NCBI GenBank assembly: GCA_964552715.1
Contig: CAZKHZ010000037.1
Coordinates: forward strand, 1 to 22,843
Direction: 5' to 3'
Length of the DNA: 22,843 bases
From: UBA7692 sp964552715
Lineage (GTDB): Bacteria > Bacteroidota > Bacteroidia > Chitinophagales > LD1
Made by a program: the position numbers and the translations under genes. Under the pieces are notes generated by a model, which was not told where the DNA came from, ran no database searches, and saw nothing but the letters and a program-made list of their open reading frames with translations. Shown piece after piece: positions 1 to 8,389 of this stretch. Numbering within the stretch: the stretch's first letter is position 1; each line of letters begins with the position of its first letter.

Positions 1-552
1 AATAAGGGTTGTAACTCTTTCTTAAATTGGCTACTGTCTATTTACGGTTTAATAGATATGGGTTTGCTTTTTTGCAAAATGGTGTTGCAATTGGGTATCT
101 ACTTTGTTGGGTTGGCGCGTGTAAAAACTGTGATAGTATTTGAATTGTAGAAGGAGGAGGCGGATTTGTGTGAATTTGGCGCGGACGGGGTTCGTGACTT
201 TTTTTGTGCTTTTGCTTTGAGGAGTTATCTAAATTTGGTGGTGTAGCGGAAAGAAATGAGGTTTTGGTGGATTGCCATGAATGGGAGTAGTGTTGCGAAC
301 CTACGGCTCGTTATATACATTGGGGTTTTAAGTTTACGAAGCTGTTACGTCTGTGAGGTATGGATAAACAGCCATAAAACTGACACCCCCCTTAGCCTTC
401 CAAAACGAGTTCGGAACAGGCTCTCTTGAGAAGGGAATGAACAGCCGCTCCCTAAAAAGACTTAAGCCTAGAAGGATTAAAATTTAACCACTTGATCAGA
501 AAAACAGAATTTTTGAAGAAGTCTAATTTTCAATCAATATTTTCACCCGCGC
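1..552. other. Gene-free left edge of window
   Basis: I found no convincing coding region or RNA gene on either strand in these 552 bases. The stretch 160-280 is unusually G-rich on the plus strand. Around 295-310 there is an imperfect hairpin (CGAACC, TAC, GGCTCG) followed by a short run ending in TTGGGG. The section 385-470 has C-rich then purine-rich tracts without an open frame. It may be decayed sequence or a dispersed intergenic repeat, but I cannot identify it. Just before the helicase start, TTTTTG near 511 and TATTTTC near 537 could be a weak promoter. Confidence 0.4.
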
Positions 553-2766
553 ATGTCAACAATAGACCTTCCATACACACCTGCACAAATTGCCGAGCAG
601 TTTGTAAACCATACCAACCGCAATATCTTTTTGACGGGTAAAGCAGGCACGGGCAAAACCACTTTTTTAAAACACATCATTGCCACTACCCACAAAAAAA
701 CTATTGTTGGGGCACCCACAGGCATTGCCGCACTGAATGCGGGGGGGGTTACGCTGCACTCGCAGTTTCAACTGCCCCTTGGAGGCTTTTTGCCAGCTTA
801 CAAAGATTTTATTGCAAACGATTCAATAAAGTTTGAAACCAAGTCAACCATTCTGCGCAACCTGCGCATGAGCGACATGAAACGCCAAACTATCAAAGAA
901 GCCGAACTACTCATCATTGATGAAGTGAGTATGCTGCGTGCCGATGTGCTGGATGCTATTGACTTTATGCTGCAAAGCATTCGCAGAAAGCGGGTGCCTT
1001 TTGGCGGCTTGCAGGTGTTGTTCATTGGCGATTTGTTGCAGCTTCCTCCCGTTATTAAAAACGAAGAGTGGGAATTGCTGCAAGACTATTACAACAGCCC
1101 TTTCTTTTTTGATGCCGTGGTGCTGCGCGATGCACAGCCGATATATATAGAGTTGGATAAAATCTATCGTCAAAAAGATAAGAACTTCACCAACATTCTA
1201 AACAACCTGCGCTACAATCAAATTACCAACGATGATGCAGAAGTGCTGAATGATTATTACAAACCCGACTTTAAACCCGCACCCGATGAAGGCTACATCA
1301 CACTTACCACGCACAATCGCCTTGCCGATGAAATTAATCAGCGCGAGCTCAGCAGACTGTATGAAGCCTCCTTTGCTTTTGAAGCAGTGATAGAAAATGA
1401 ATATCCCGACAACATGTTTCCGGTGGATAAAAGAATTGTGCTTAAGAAAGGTGCACAGGTGATGTTTATCAAAAATGACATATCAGGACAAGGAAAGTTC
1501 TTTAACGGAAAGATAGGTGTGATTGAAAGCCTCACCGAAGAAAAAATTGTAGTAAAAACGGATACCGCCAGCATTGTAGTTGAGAAATACGAATGGCAAA
1601 ACATTCGCTACAATGTGGACGAAAACACACGCGATATAAAAGAGGAGGTATTGGGCATTTACCGCCAGTATCCTTTGCGCTTGGCATGGGCAATTACCAT
1701 ACACAAGAGCCAAGGCTTAACGTTTGAAAAAGCAATTATTGATGTGCGCAATGTGTTTGCAGCAGGTCAGGCGTATGTGGCACTTTCTAGACTCACAAGC
1801 CTAGATGGATTGGTGCTCAGCTCACAATTTGGCAGGCAGGGGATTGACAACAACGAAGAGGTAATTCGCTTTGAAGGAACGAAACACCGCCAAGGCGAAC
1901 CCACCGAGCTTTTGGAGGAATCTACCTTTGAGTATTTGAGAGATTACAGCATTGCAGTTTTTGATTTTTCATTGTTAATGAAGGAATGGCAAAACCATCT
2001 GGCATCTTACAACAAAGACGACACGCAATCTGAAAAACAACAACACTTAGAATGGGCAGAATCGCAATACGATAAGTTGACAACAATAAGTGAACCTGCT
2101 GCAAAATTCCGAGTACAATTGATACATCTGTTCAATGAACCAGAAGTAAAGTTTGAACATATTTCTAAACGATTAGAAGCCGCAAAAACCTACTTTGACG
2201 CGCCTTTAAAAGACTTATGCGGCAATGTTTTTTTACATAAAAAGAGAATGGCGCAAACCAAAGGAGCAAAAGCTTATGCCAATGAGTTAGAAGAGTTAGA
2301 CTCCTTTTTGCTAAACCGCTTGAAAGATATTTACAAGGCAATGGTGATGGCGCAATCGGTAGTTGCAAAAGAGTTTTTTACAAAAGAAAAATGGCAACAA
2401 ACCTTTGATTTGAAATGGCGGGTAACATTGGCGCAAACTGTAGTAGAAGCTCCTCCAAAAAAGAAGAAAGTAAAAGGAGAAACCTATCAGGTTACTTACA
2501 CATTATACAATGCCGGCAAAACCATAGAAGATATTGCTATTGAAAGAAGTTTGTCAGTGGGAACTATTCAAGGTCACTTTGCGCGCCTGATAACAAATGG
2601 TTTGGTTGAAATACAAAGCGTAATGCCAGAAGAAAGGATTGAAAAAATACAACAAGCACTTAAAGACAATCCACAGAAAACTGTAGGTGAATTGATGGTA
2701 ATTTTAAAGAATGAATATACCTACGGAGAAATGCGCATGGTGATGGCACTAAACGAAAAAGAGTAA
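553..2766 (+). CDS. PIF1/RecD-like superfamily 1B DNA helicase with C-terminal HTH
   Basis: A 737-residue ATP-dependent 5'-3' DNA helicase of the PIF1/RecD-like group, expected to act on replication or recombination intermediates in the cytoplasm. Visible motifs: Walker A GKAGTGKT at residues 29-36, APTGIAA (motif Ia) at 54-60, Walker B LLIIDEVS at 119-126, GDLLQLPP (motif III) at 159-166, AITIHKSQGLTF (motif V-like) at about 380-391 and AYVALSRL (motif VI) at about 407-414. After a helical linker, residues ~648-690 form a helix-turn-helix of the HTH_40/RecQ winged-helix kind, preceded by a lysine-rich stretch (PPKKKKVKG). Bacteroidota commonly carry a PIF1-type helicase with this tail. It starts at ATG 553 and converges on the methyltransferase with only 20 bases between the stops. 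The helicase class is certain; the physiological substrate is unknown. Confidence 0.93.
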   Translation: MSTIDLPYTPAQIAEQFVNHTNRNIFLTGKAGTGKTTFLKHIIATTHKKTIVGAPTGIAALNAGGVTLHSQFQLPLGGFLPAYKDFIANDSIKFETKSTILRNLRMSDMKRQTIKEAELLIIDEVSMLRADVLDAIDFMLQSIRRKRVPFGGLQVLFIGDLLQLPPVIKNEEWELLQDYYNSPFFFDAVVLRDAQPIYIELDKIYRQKDKNFTNILNNLRYNQITNDDAEVLNDYYKPDFKPAPDEGYITLTTHNRLADEINQRELSRLYEASFAFEAVIENEYPDNMFPVDKRIVLKKGAQVMFIKNDISGQGKFFNGKIGVIESLTEEKIVVKTDTASIVVEKYEWQNIRYNVDENTRDIKEEVLGIYRQYPLRLAWAITIHKSQGLTFEKAIIDVRNVFAAGQAYVALSRLTSLDGLVLSSQFGRQGIDNNEEVIRFEGTKHRQGEPTELLEESTFEYLRDYSIAVFDFSLLMKEWQNHLASYNKDDTQSEKQQHLEWAESQYDKLTTISEPAAKFRVQLIHLFNEPEVKFEHISKRLEAAKTYFDAPLKDLCGNVFLHKKRMAQTKGAKAYANELEELDSFLLNRLKDIYKAMVMAQSVVAKEFFTKEKWQQTFDLKWRVTLAQTVVEAPPKKKKVKGETYQVTYTLYNAGKTIEDIAIERSLSVGTIQGHFARLITNGLVEIQSVMPEERIEKIQQALKDNPQKTVGELMVILKNEYTYGEMRMVMALNEKE

Positions 2767-2786
2767 ATTCTAAAGTGTTAAGTAAT

Positions 2787-3485
2787 CTATCGCAAGATAG
2801 ACTTCAACTTCAATACAAATTTCTTTGTGGCAGTCATTTCGCCTTCATTCAACCATTCAATAACAGGATGAACAAATACTGACTTGAAGGTGTAGAACTC
2901 ACTGAAAAACATCCAGCCGCGTTTGTCTTCACCAATCTTTTGATACATGGCTACGTTGCGCAAACCAGTTGGTATTTTACGATAGTCTTTTCTGTTTTTT
3001 TCAATCCATTTCATAACCAAAGCAGTAGAGCGCATCCATGTGTCGTGCAATAGCATATAGCCATTTTGCTCCAGCAATAAATCGGCATAATAGTAGTCCA
3101 CAAACTCGCCATCAAATTTGTGGTCGCCATCAATAAATATGAATTGAAATTTTTTGCCCTCGGCATGAATTTTAGGCAACACATTGTGCGAATAGTCGCC
3201 ATGAAACTCCAACAGATTTTCTAAACCAAGTCGTTTAATGTTTTCTAATCCACCGTTTCCGTAATGTTGTTGAAAAGGGTCCATACCAATATGCTTGCTT
3301 TGGGTAGCACTGATAATATGTGAAGCTGAACGGGCATAACCAAAGCCCGTCTCTAGCGTTCTTTTAAGCCCATTTTTCTTAATAAGTTCATACATAAAAA
3401 GGGCTTCCGATTCTTTCACGGGCGTGAAACTATCTTCTGCCGGAACTACAAGTTTGCTGTTAATTTCAGTCGGTGTTAAAGCCAT
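2787..3485 (-). CDS. Class I SAM-dependent methyltransferase (Methyltransf_24-like)
   Basis: A 232-residue soluble protein with a Rossmann methyltransferase core. The SAM-binding motif I is ETGFGYARS at residues 45-53; an acidic residue ending the second strand is D69 (GMDP); motif FIFIDGDH at 115-122 and LLHDTW at 145-150 are typical of the Methyltransf_24 family, in which the IDGDH and HD residues often bind a metal or the substrate. No signal peptide is present, so it should be cytoplasmic. It lies 57 bases downstream of, and on the same strand as, an M43 protease gene, so it may be the last gene of that transcript, although nothing ties it functionally to secretion. The substrate cannot be told from sequence; family members act on small molecules, sugars or O-linked groups. 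Confidence 0.82.
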   Translation of the reverse strand: MALTPTEINSKLVVPAEDSFTPVKESEALFMYELIKKNGLKRTLETGFGYARSASHIISATQSKHIGMDPFQQHYGNGGLENIKRLGLENLLEFHGDYSHNVLPKIHAEGKKFQFIFIDGDHKFDGEFVDYYYADLLLEQNGYMLLHDTWMRSTALVMKWIEKNRKDYRKIPTGLRNVAMYQKIGEDKRGWMFFSEFYTFKSVFVHPVIEWLNEGEMTATKKFVLKLKSILR

Positions 3486-3542
3486 TTTTTAGTAATGATT
3501 ATGATGTGTTGGTGAAAGATAAAGCAAACCTAATGCGCTACT

Positions 3543-4892
3543 TTACTTTTTTATAAATCGTGCTGTTGATTTGAAGTTATCTGCGTTAATTACTGCCAAA
3601 TAAATTCCTGAACTGAAACTACCAAGATTGATTTTTGCAGAAGTACCATTTACTTTTTGAGCGTAAACTAAAGTTCCCTGCGCATTAAAAACTTGTAGCG
3701 TAGCATCTTCTTTAACATCAGTAGTAATAACATTCAACACATCATTTGCAGGATTGGGAAATACACGTAATTGCATTGTAGTTATGGATAATTTTTTTAC
3801 ACCAGAAGGCGTATTCACTACTTTAATAGCAATGCCCGGGCGATACAATTCAATAACAGTACGCATAAAATCAACTTGCCCTTTGGTGAACATGTTCAGG
3901 CAAGCATCATCGCTATAATCCATATAATTTTCAATTTGGTCAGGATAGTCTTGGACGAGGTTTGGGTCGGGGCAGGTATTTGCGTTTACGTTACACGTTT
4001 GTTGCGAAGCTACTGTAGCATCGGGTGTATCATCAATACCATCCGAATCGCCTCCAACATCACCTGAACATCTTGGCGTGGAAGTGAATGGATTATTGCC
4101 TTGGTCATCGCCCCAAATGTGGCGCAAGCCAAGATAATGTCCCACTTCGTGTGTGGCACTTCTGCCACCATCAGCCTCTGCCGCAATAGGCGCAGGATTT
4201 TTGGGACCCGCAGCAGAGTAGTGCAATACAACTCCTTGCTTACTTGAATCTGCATTAGTATTGTTAACACCCCAGTTTGCCAACGGTGCTGCAGGAGGAT
4301 AGGCGTAGCCCAATATTCCAATACCGCCAAGAAGATTACACACCCAAATGTTTAAATATCGCTCGCTATCCCAAGCATTCACACCACCTGATGATGCATA
4401 CTTTACTTCATCATTAAAATTGAATCCACCAAAAAAACTTGGTGCTGGAGTTCCTGCAACTCGGTTGATTCCATTTGTTGGATTTCCATCGGGGTCTGTA
4501 TCAGCTAATACAAACTCAATGCCGGCATCTGACGCAAAGGGTTGAAATATACTTCTTGTGTTAGCTGTATCTGGATTTAGCCTTCTAAAATCTTCATTTA
4601 ATGTTTGCAATTGTGCAAGTATTATCGAGTCATCTAAATTTTCTTCGGGCTTTGTGTAAACCACATGAAATACAGTTGTGATTCTATAAACTGTGTCAGA
4701 CACACCACGAGATGCTGAATTATTTTTAGAAACCAACTTTGCATTATCAAATGCTGCCTTCACCCTATCAGCATAACCTGGATGGGCATGATTCATTTCG
4801 CGAATCACATCGGTTGTTACACATTTTTGAAACTGTTGGGCAATCGCTGCGTTGGTAAAAAGCACGACAATAACGAAGAGTATTTTTTTCAT
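3543..4892 (-). CDS. Secreted M43 (pappalysin-like) zinc metalloprotease with T9SS sorting domain
   Basis: A 449-residue secreted metallopeptidase. Residues 1-19 (MKKILFVIVVLFTNAAIAQ) form a Sec signal peptide. The extended metzincin zinc site HEVGHYLGLRH is at residues 248-258 (ligands H248, H252, H258; catalytic E249), followed by the Met-turn NYMDY with M324. These, together with the YLNIWVCNLLGGILGYA-type strand before the active site, identify the M43 cytophagalysin/pappalysin family. From FPNP at 378-381 to the terminal FIKK is a type A T9SS C-terminal domain, ending in the usual GIYLAVI-type strand and a basic tail. The protein should therefore be exported across the outer membrane and released or anchored. 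It starts 25 bases after the stop of a second M43 protease, so the two are probably co-transcribed. Confidence 0.93.
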   Translation of the reverse strand: MKKILFVIVVLFTNAAIAQQFQKCVTTDVIREMNHAHPGYADRVKAAFDNAKLVSKNNSASRGVSDTVYRITTVFHVVYTKPEENLDDSIILAQLQTLNEDFRRLNPDTANTRSIFQPFASDAGIEFVLADTDPDGNPTNGINRVAGTPAPSFFGGFNFNDEVKYASSGGVNAWDSERYLNIWVCNLLGGIGILGYAYPPAAPLANWGVNNTNADSSKQGVVLHYSAAGPKNPAPIAAEADGGRSATHEVGHYLGLRHIWGDDQGNNPFTSTPRCSGDVGGDSDGIDDTPDATVASQQTCNVNANTCPDPNLVQDYPDQIENYMDYSDDACLNMFTKGQVDFMRTVIELYRPGIAIKVVNTPSGVKKLSITTMQLRVFPNPANDVLNVITTDVKEDATLQVFNAQGTLVYAQKVNGTSAKINLGSFSSGIYLAVINADNFKSTARFIKK

Positions 4893-4917
4893 TTCTTTTA
4901 AAAAAACAGATGATTAA

Positions 4918-7071
4918 TTAACGAGCAATAATAAAACTATGTTGCTGATTGGCAGTTGCTGAAAACAAACGAATAAAGTAAGTTCCACGTGCCAACTCAG
5001 AAGTGTTTAAGGAAATAATTCTTTGCAAAACAGCAGTAGTGAATACTTTTTGACCAACTGCATTATACACTTCCATCTGTGTGAAAGGATGCACCACTGG
5101 TAACGAAACAATTGCTTCGTTCACCGCAGGATTTGGAAATACTTTTACTTCCACTTTTTCAACAGCATTTGCAATTCCACTTACAGTATTTGGACTTTGC
5201 GATACGTTGATGTTATCTAAGTAAAGTGCATTACCCCAACCCGAAATATTTTCAAACTTAAAGCGAACTTTGTTTTGACCTTGTAATGCAGGCAAATCTG
5301 TTTCAACTGTTTTCCATTGTGTAGGACCCGGAGTGAACAAAGTTGTTTTATCAGGAGCGGTAGCAAGTTCTACACCTCCACTTTTAAAAAATTGATTCCA
5401 TGAAATGCCACAGTCAAACGAATAATAAGCAGCTAAAGAATCTGCCCTATTGGCACTATGGCGGCAATAAGCCAAATCAAACGAAACAAGAGGCAAACCT
5501 ATTGTTGTTACATTATAATCTTCGGTAATTAAAGCATCTTTTGTGCGGTTAGGATTGGACGAATAATTCAAGTTATTGATATAAGCTGCAAAACTTCCGT
5601 TGCCATAACCACTGTTTGTAATAGAAGCCCAAGTATTGACTGTTCCTCTATTTTCAATGTTCCAATTAATGGGTGGATACAAGCCATCTTCAAAATCTTG
5701 CATCACGGGAGTAACCGTTGCTACACCACCATCATAAGCATAGAAGTTGATGGTGTTTCCATCATTATTAGCATCGTCATCTATTGATTGACCATTAGGT
5801 TTTTCAAATGAAATTGAAAGTGTATGAAATCCATCAGCTACAGTTAATTCTGGCAAAGTAATATAAGCTGTTTGCTGAATACCTAAACTACCACTCCATG
5901 AAATTGATTGCATAGAACCGTTATCAAGCTTATAGAAAACGGTGGCATTATTAATTGAAACAACTCCTTCGTTTTTCACCTGAATTATTGGCTTGAATTT
6001 TAAGCCGCAGATGGTATCAATTGGTAGAATCACCTTTGCAAGCGCACCATCAAGATTCAAAAAACAATTTGAAATAGCAGTCTGGAATGAGCCTCTGTTT
6101 CCTGATCCGCTAGTGGTCAATACACCATACATTCTATCTGCCTGACCAATGGTAAACATATTTTTACAGTCATCATCCACATAGTCCATGTAGTTATTAA
6201 ACATATCCTGAGAACCACAACTAGATTTCGGATGGCTTGGGCAACCAAAATATCTGTCGCCTTGGTCAGGTGTATCATCAATAAAATCTGTGCTGCTAAA
6301 AGAACCATTCTCACAACCACCGTTGTCGTTACCCCAGTTGTGTAACAATCCAAGCCAATGACCCACTTCATGCACTATTGTTCTTCCATCACGATAGTTT
6401 GAAAGCAAAACACCGGTTGTTCCAATCGTATTAAAGCGAGCAGCTATACCATCAGTATTATTGTTTGTGCCGAATGGCAAGGTTGCATAAGCCAATACCC
6501 CTTCACTTGCTAATGTTCCACCAAAACGGCAAGTCCATATATTCATATACTTTGCCCTGTTCCATATAGTAGAGGGTTTTAACTGCCCTTCAATTTCATT
6601 TTCTGTATCCCAAGTAACTTTATTGAATTGTAATCTGTCAATACCAGTTGTAGGATTTCCCTGAGGGTCAAATTTTGCCATACAAAACTGTATGTAGGTA
6701 TTTGCGGCAAGTGGTTTAAATACATCAGGGATGTTTGAGGTGTCACGGTTGCTTAAGCTAAAGTCACGGTTCAAAGCGTCAATTTGTGAGAGGATTTGTT
6801 CATCAGTAATGTTTTCGCCCGAGCCATAAGCATCGCCATCGTGAATGATGTGAAAAACAACTGGAACATAAATTACTTTTTGCCCAGCACGCGATGCTGG
6901 TGTTCCTTGTTGTTGCATTTGTCGTAAATGTTCAAACATCGCGTCATATTCCTCCTGCAGTTCGGGGTTATTTTTTACACGAGCTTCTAAAAATGATTGT
7001 GTGCCGCATAAATTTTGTCCCATAGCAACAATGCCAGAAAACATTGCCGCTGCCATTAAAACTTTCTTCAT
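4918..7071 (-). CDS. Secreted M43 metalloprotease with choice-of-anchor-J-like and T9SS sorting domains
   Basis: A 717-residue secreted zinc protease. The signal peptide occupies about residues 1-19 (MKKVLMAAAMFSGIVAMGQ). The zinc site HEVGHWLGLLH is at 234-244 (H234, E235, H238, H244), with the Met-turn NYMDY (M295) after a cysteine-containing loop, as in the M43 family. Residues ~345-450 resemble an Ig-like/CARDB repeat. Residues ~455-635 look like a jelly-roll adhesion module of the choice-of-anchor-J type, starting FEDGLYPPINW and ending ALYLDNINVS. A type A T9SS sorting domain runs from KVFPNP at 643 to the end. It is longer than its downstream paralogue because of the middle modules, which probably bind a substrate or surface. 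A good promoter lies 41-71 bases upstream of the start. Confidence 0.93.
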   Translation of the reverse strand: MKKVLMAAAMFSGIVAMGQNLCGTQSFLEARVKNNPELQEEYDAMFEHLRQMQQQGTPASRAGQKVIYVPVVFHIIHDGDAYGSGENITDEQILSQIDALNRDFSLSNRDTSNIPDVFKPLAANTYIQFCMAKFDPQGNPTTGIDRLQFNKVTWDTENEIEGQLKPSTIWNRAKYMNIWTCRFGGTLASEGVLAYATLPFGTNNNTDGIAARFNTIGTTGVLLSNYRDGRTIVHEVGHWLGLLHNWGNDNGGCENGSFSSTDFIDDTPDQGDRYFGCPSHPKSSCGSQDMFNNYMDYVDDDCKNMFTIGQADRMYGVLTTSGSGNRGSFQTAISNCFLNLDGALAKVILPIDTICGLKFKPIIQVKNEGVVSINNATVFYKLDNGSMQSISWSGSLGIQQTAYITLPELTVADGFHTLSISFEKPNGQSIDDDANNDGNTINFYAYDGGVATVTPVMQDFEDGLYPPINWNIENRGTVNTWASITNSGYGNGSFAAYINNLNYSSNPNRTKDALITEDYNVTTIGLPLVSFDLAYCRHSANRADSLAAYYSFDCGISWNQFFKSGGVELATAPDKTTLFTPGPTQWKTVETDLPALQGQNKVRFKFENISGWGNALYLDNINVSQSPNTVSGIANAVEKVEVKVFPNPAVNEAIVSLPVVHPFTQMEVYNAVGQKVFTTAVLQRIISLNTSELARGTYFIRLFSATANQQHSFIIAR

Positions 7072-7111
7072 CTACGAATTTTGGTTTATATTTTTTTTAA
7101 TCAAAAGCGGT

Positions 7112-7142
7112 CAAAGGTAGAAGATTGTAGTTTGTATGCAAA
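7112..7142 (-). promoter_or_regulatory. Bacteroidota-type promoter for the M43 protease genes
   Basis: On the minus strand, TTTG (7142-7139) is followed by 19 bases and then TACCTTTG (7119-7112). This matches the known Bacteroidota primary-sigma consensus (-33 TTTG, -7 TAnnTTTG) exactly in sequence and spacing. Transcription would begin near 7105, about 35 bases before the ATG at 7071. Confidence 0.75.
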
Positions 7143-7273
7143 TGGTTGGCAGTAGTAATTATTTAGTGTAATCCAGATGTTTTAAGCTACCAAACTGATA
7201 GTCAAAACATTTGTCTTAAGCTGACCTACAAGCGGCTCTTTATTTTTAACAAAAGTTTTTTTTGAAAAAGTTT

Positions 7274-7305
7274 TTGAAATTTCAAAAAACAGTTCTTATA
7301 CTTGC
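7274..7305 (+). promoter_or_regulatory. Promoter of the candidate small RNA
   Basis: TTG at 7274-7276 (within a T-run) is followed by 20 bases and then TATACTTGC at 7297-7305, one base away from the Bacteroidota -7 consensus TAnnTTTG. The predicted start is near 7310. No ORF follows before the terminator at 7354-7393. Confidence 0.55.
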
Positions 7306-7309
7306 ATTG

Positions 7310-7393
7310 CCTACGCGTAGGGGTGCGCGTAGGTCATAGTGGTTTTAGGGTTAGCCGTCTTGTGAGGAAACTTACAAGGCGGTTTTTCTTTTT
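7310..7393 (+). ncRNA. Candidate ~80-nt intergenic small RNA with two hairpins
   Basis: Between two minus-strand genes, the plus strand carries a complete small transcription unit: a promoter just upstream, a perfect 8-bp stem CCTACGCG (7310-7317) / CGCGTAGG (7326-7333) with loop TAGGGGTG, a ~20-base single-stranded linker, and an intrinsic terminator. There is no ATG between 7310 and 7354, so it is not a small protein gene. The nearest upstream plus-strand gene ends at 2766 and the next plus-strand gene starts at 8390, so the terminator cannot serve a coding gene. I do not recognise the RNA as a named family. A trans-acting sRNA is the simplest reading. Confidence 0.55.
7354..7393 (+). terminator. 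Intrinsic terminator with GAAA tetraloop
   Basis: The stem runs from C7355 to G7366 and pairs with C7371-G7382, giving 12 bp including two G-T wobbles. It is closed by a GNRA-type GAAA loop (7367-7370) and followed by TTTTTCTTTTT (7383-7393). The T-tract lies only on the plus-strand 3' side; the minus-strand 3' side (CTAACCCTAA) has none, so it terminates plus-strand transcription only. Confidence 0.75.
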
Positions 7394-7434
7394 AGAACAT
7401 TCGCTCTCCGTAAAATTAATATAGTGTAGCGCAA

Positions 7435-8301
7435 TCAGGCGAGCATAGCCAGCTTCAATCCCATTTCTAAATCGTTTGCAACTATTGTATCCTTTATAAG
7501 TTGAGGTAAGTTATTTTCTACAATTGCTTTTTGTACTTCAGGCAATTGCTTTGTTGCAACTAAGGCTTCATCGGTTGGCAACTCTACATTATTTGCAAGC
7601 AATGCAATTTCGTTTCCTGTAAGAAAATTAGACAAGCGAATTTTTTCGGGCAGTTTGTTTACGCCAAGCACTTTGTTTGCGTCAGGCATTTTTGGCATTT
7701 CGATAATTGCCGATGGCACCATGCGCGCCCAATAGTTTTTGCCCATGCGCGCAATCTGGTCGAATTTAAAAGGAGAGATTCCTCCATTTTCATCCATCAC
7801 ACTTTCGTCTATATGCAAAGCAACTACTTCGCAAATTACCAAATTGCCTGCTCCCCCACCCTGCCCGGTTTCAATTATCTGCTTCACTTTGCATTCTATA
7901 TGTGCCTTGCTTTGTCCTACTCTTGGCGGTTGTACTACACTGCTGGGCACTTGGGTAAATCCTGCGCGCTCAAACTCATTTACGCCTTTCTCAAATTCGG
8001 CTGAGGCAAGGTTGCATTGATGAATCATATCATAGCTCACAATATTTACCACACACTCGCCTACTTCATAAAGGTTATCTAAGGTGTGTTTGGTTTTGCC
8101 GGTGCGGCCGCTGCGTGCCGGAGAAAAAATTAAGGTAGGCGGATTGGAACCAAACACATTAAAGAATGAAAATGGCGCAAGGTTCACATTGCCTTCCTTA
8201 TCTATAGTAGAAACAAATGCAACGGGGCGGGGCGCCACACAACCCAACAAATATTCATGCAATTTAGGTGAAGGTATTTCAGACGGAATGATGTTTATCA
8301 T
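7435..8301 (-). CDS. Flavin reductase-like FMN-binding split-barrel protein
   Basis: A 288-residue cytoplasmic protein of the flavin reductase/FMN-binding split-barrel family. The signature is near the N-terminus: APRPVAFVST (residues 23-32), then NLAPFSFFNVFGSNPPTLIFS (from about 40), the loops that hold the FMN isoalloxazine and phosphate in this fold. After the usual ~200-residue barrel there is a helical C-terminal extension (from ~210) that many Bacteroidota homologues share. It is divergent from hmgA with 88 bases between the starts. This arrangement suggests a role linked to aromatic-compound degradation, perhaps as a reductase partner or detoxifying enzyme, but the link is inferred from position only. 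The start ATG at 8301 is well supported. Confidence 0.87.
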   Translation of the reverse strand: MINIIPSEIPSPKLHEYLLGCVAPRPVAFVSTIDKEGNVNLAPFSFFNVFGSNPPTLIFSPARSGRTGKTKHTLDNLYEVGECVVNIVSYDMIHQCNLASAEFEKGVNEFERAGFTQVPSSVVQPPRVGQSKAHIECKVKQIIETGQGGGAGNLVICEVVALHIDESVMDENGGISPFKFDQIARMGKNYWARMVPSAIIEMPKMPDANKVLGVNKLPEKIRLSNFLTGNEIALLANNVELPTDEALVATKQLPEVQKAIVENNLPQLIKDTIVANDLEMGLKLAMLA

Positions 8302-8389
8302 ATTTGCAAAATAAAGTGGCGAAAATGCACATATTTAGCCATCGAATTGTTCATTCATTCAATACATCTTTACAAATAAAATATAAAGC

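Noticed and set aside
4010..4330. 106-codon ORF within the first M43 protease, in another frame
   Set aside because: It overlaps the zinc site and Met-turn region of the real protease and has no start context or family likeness.
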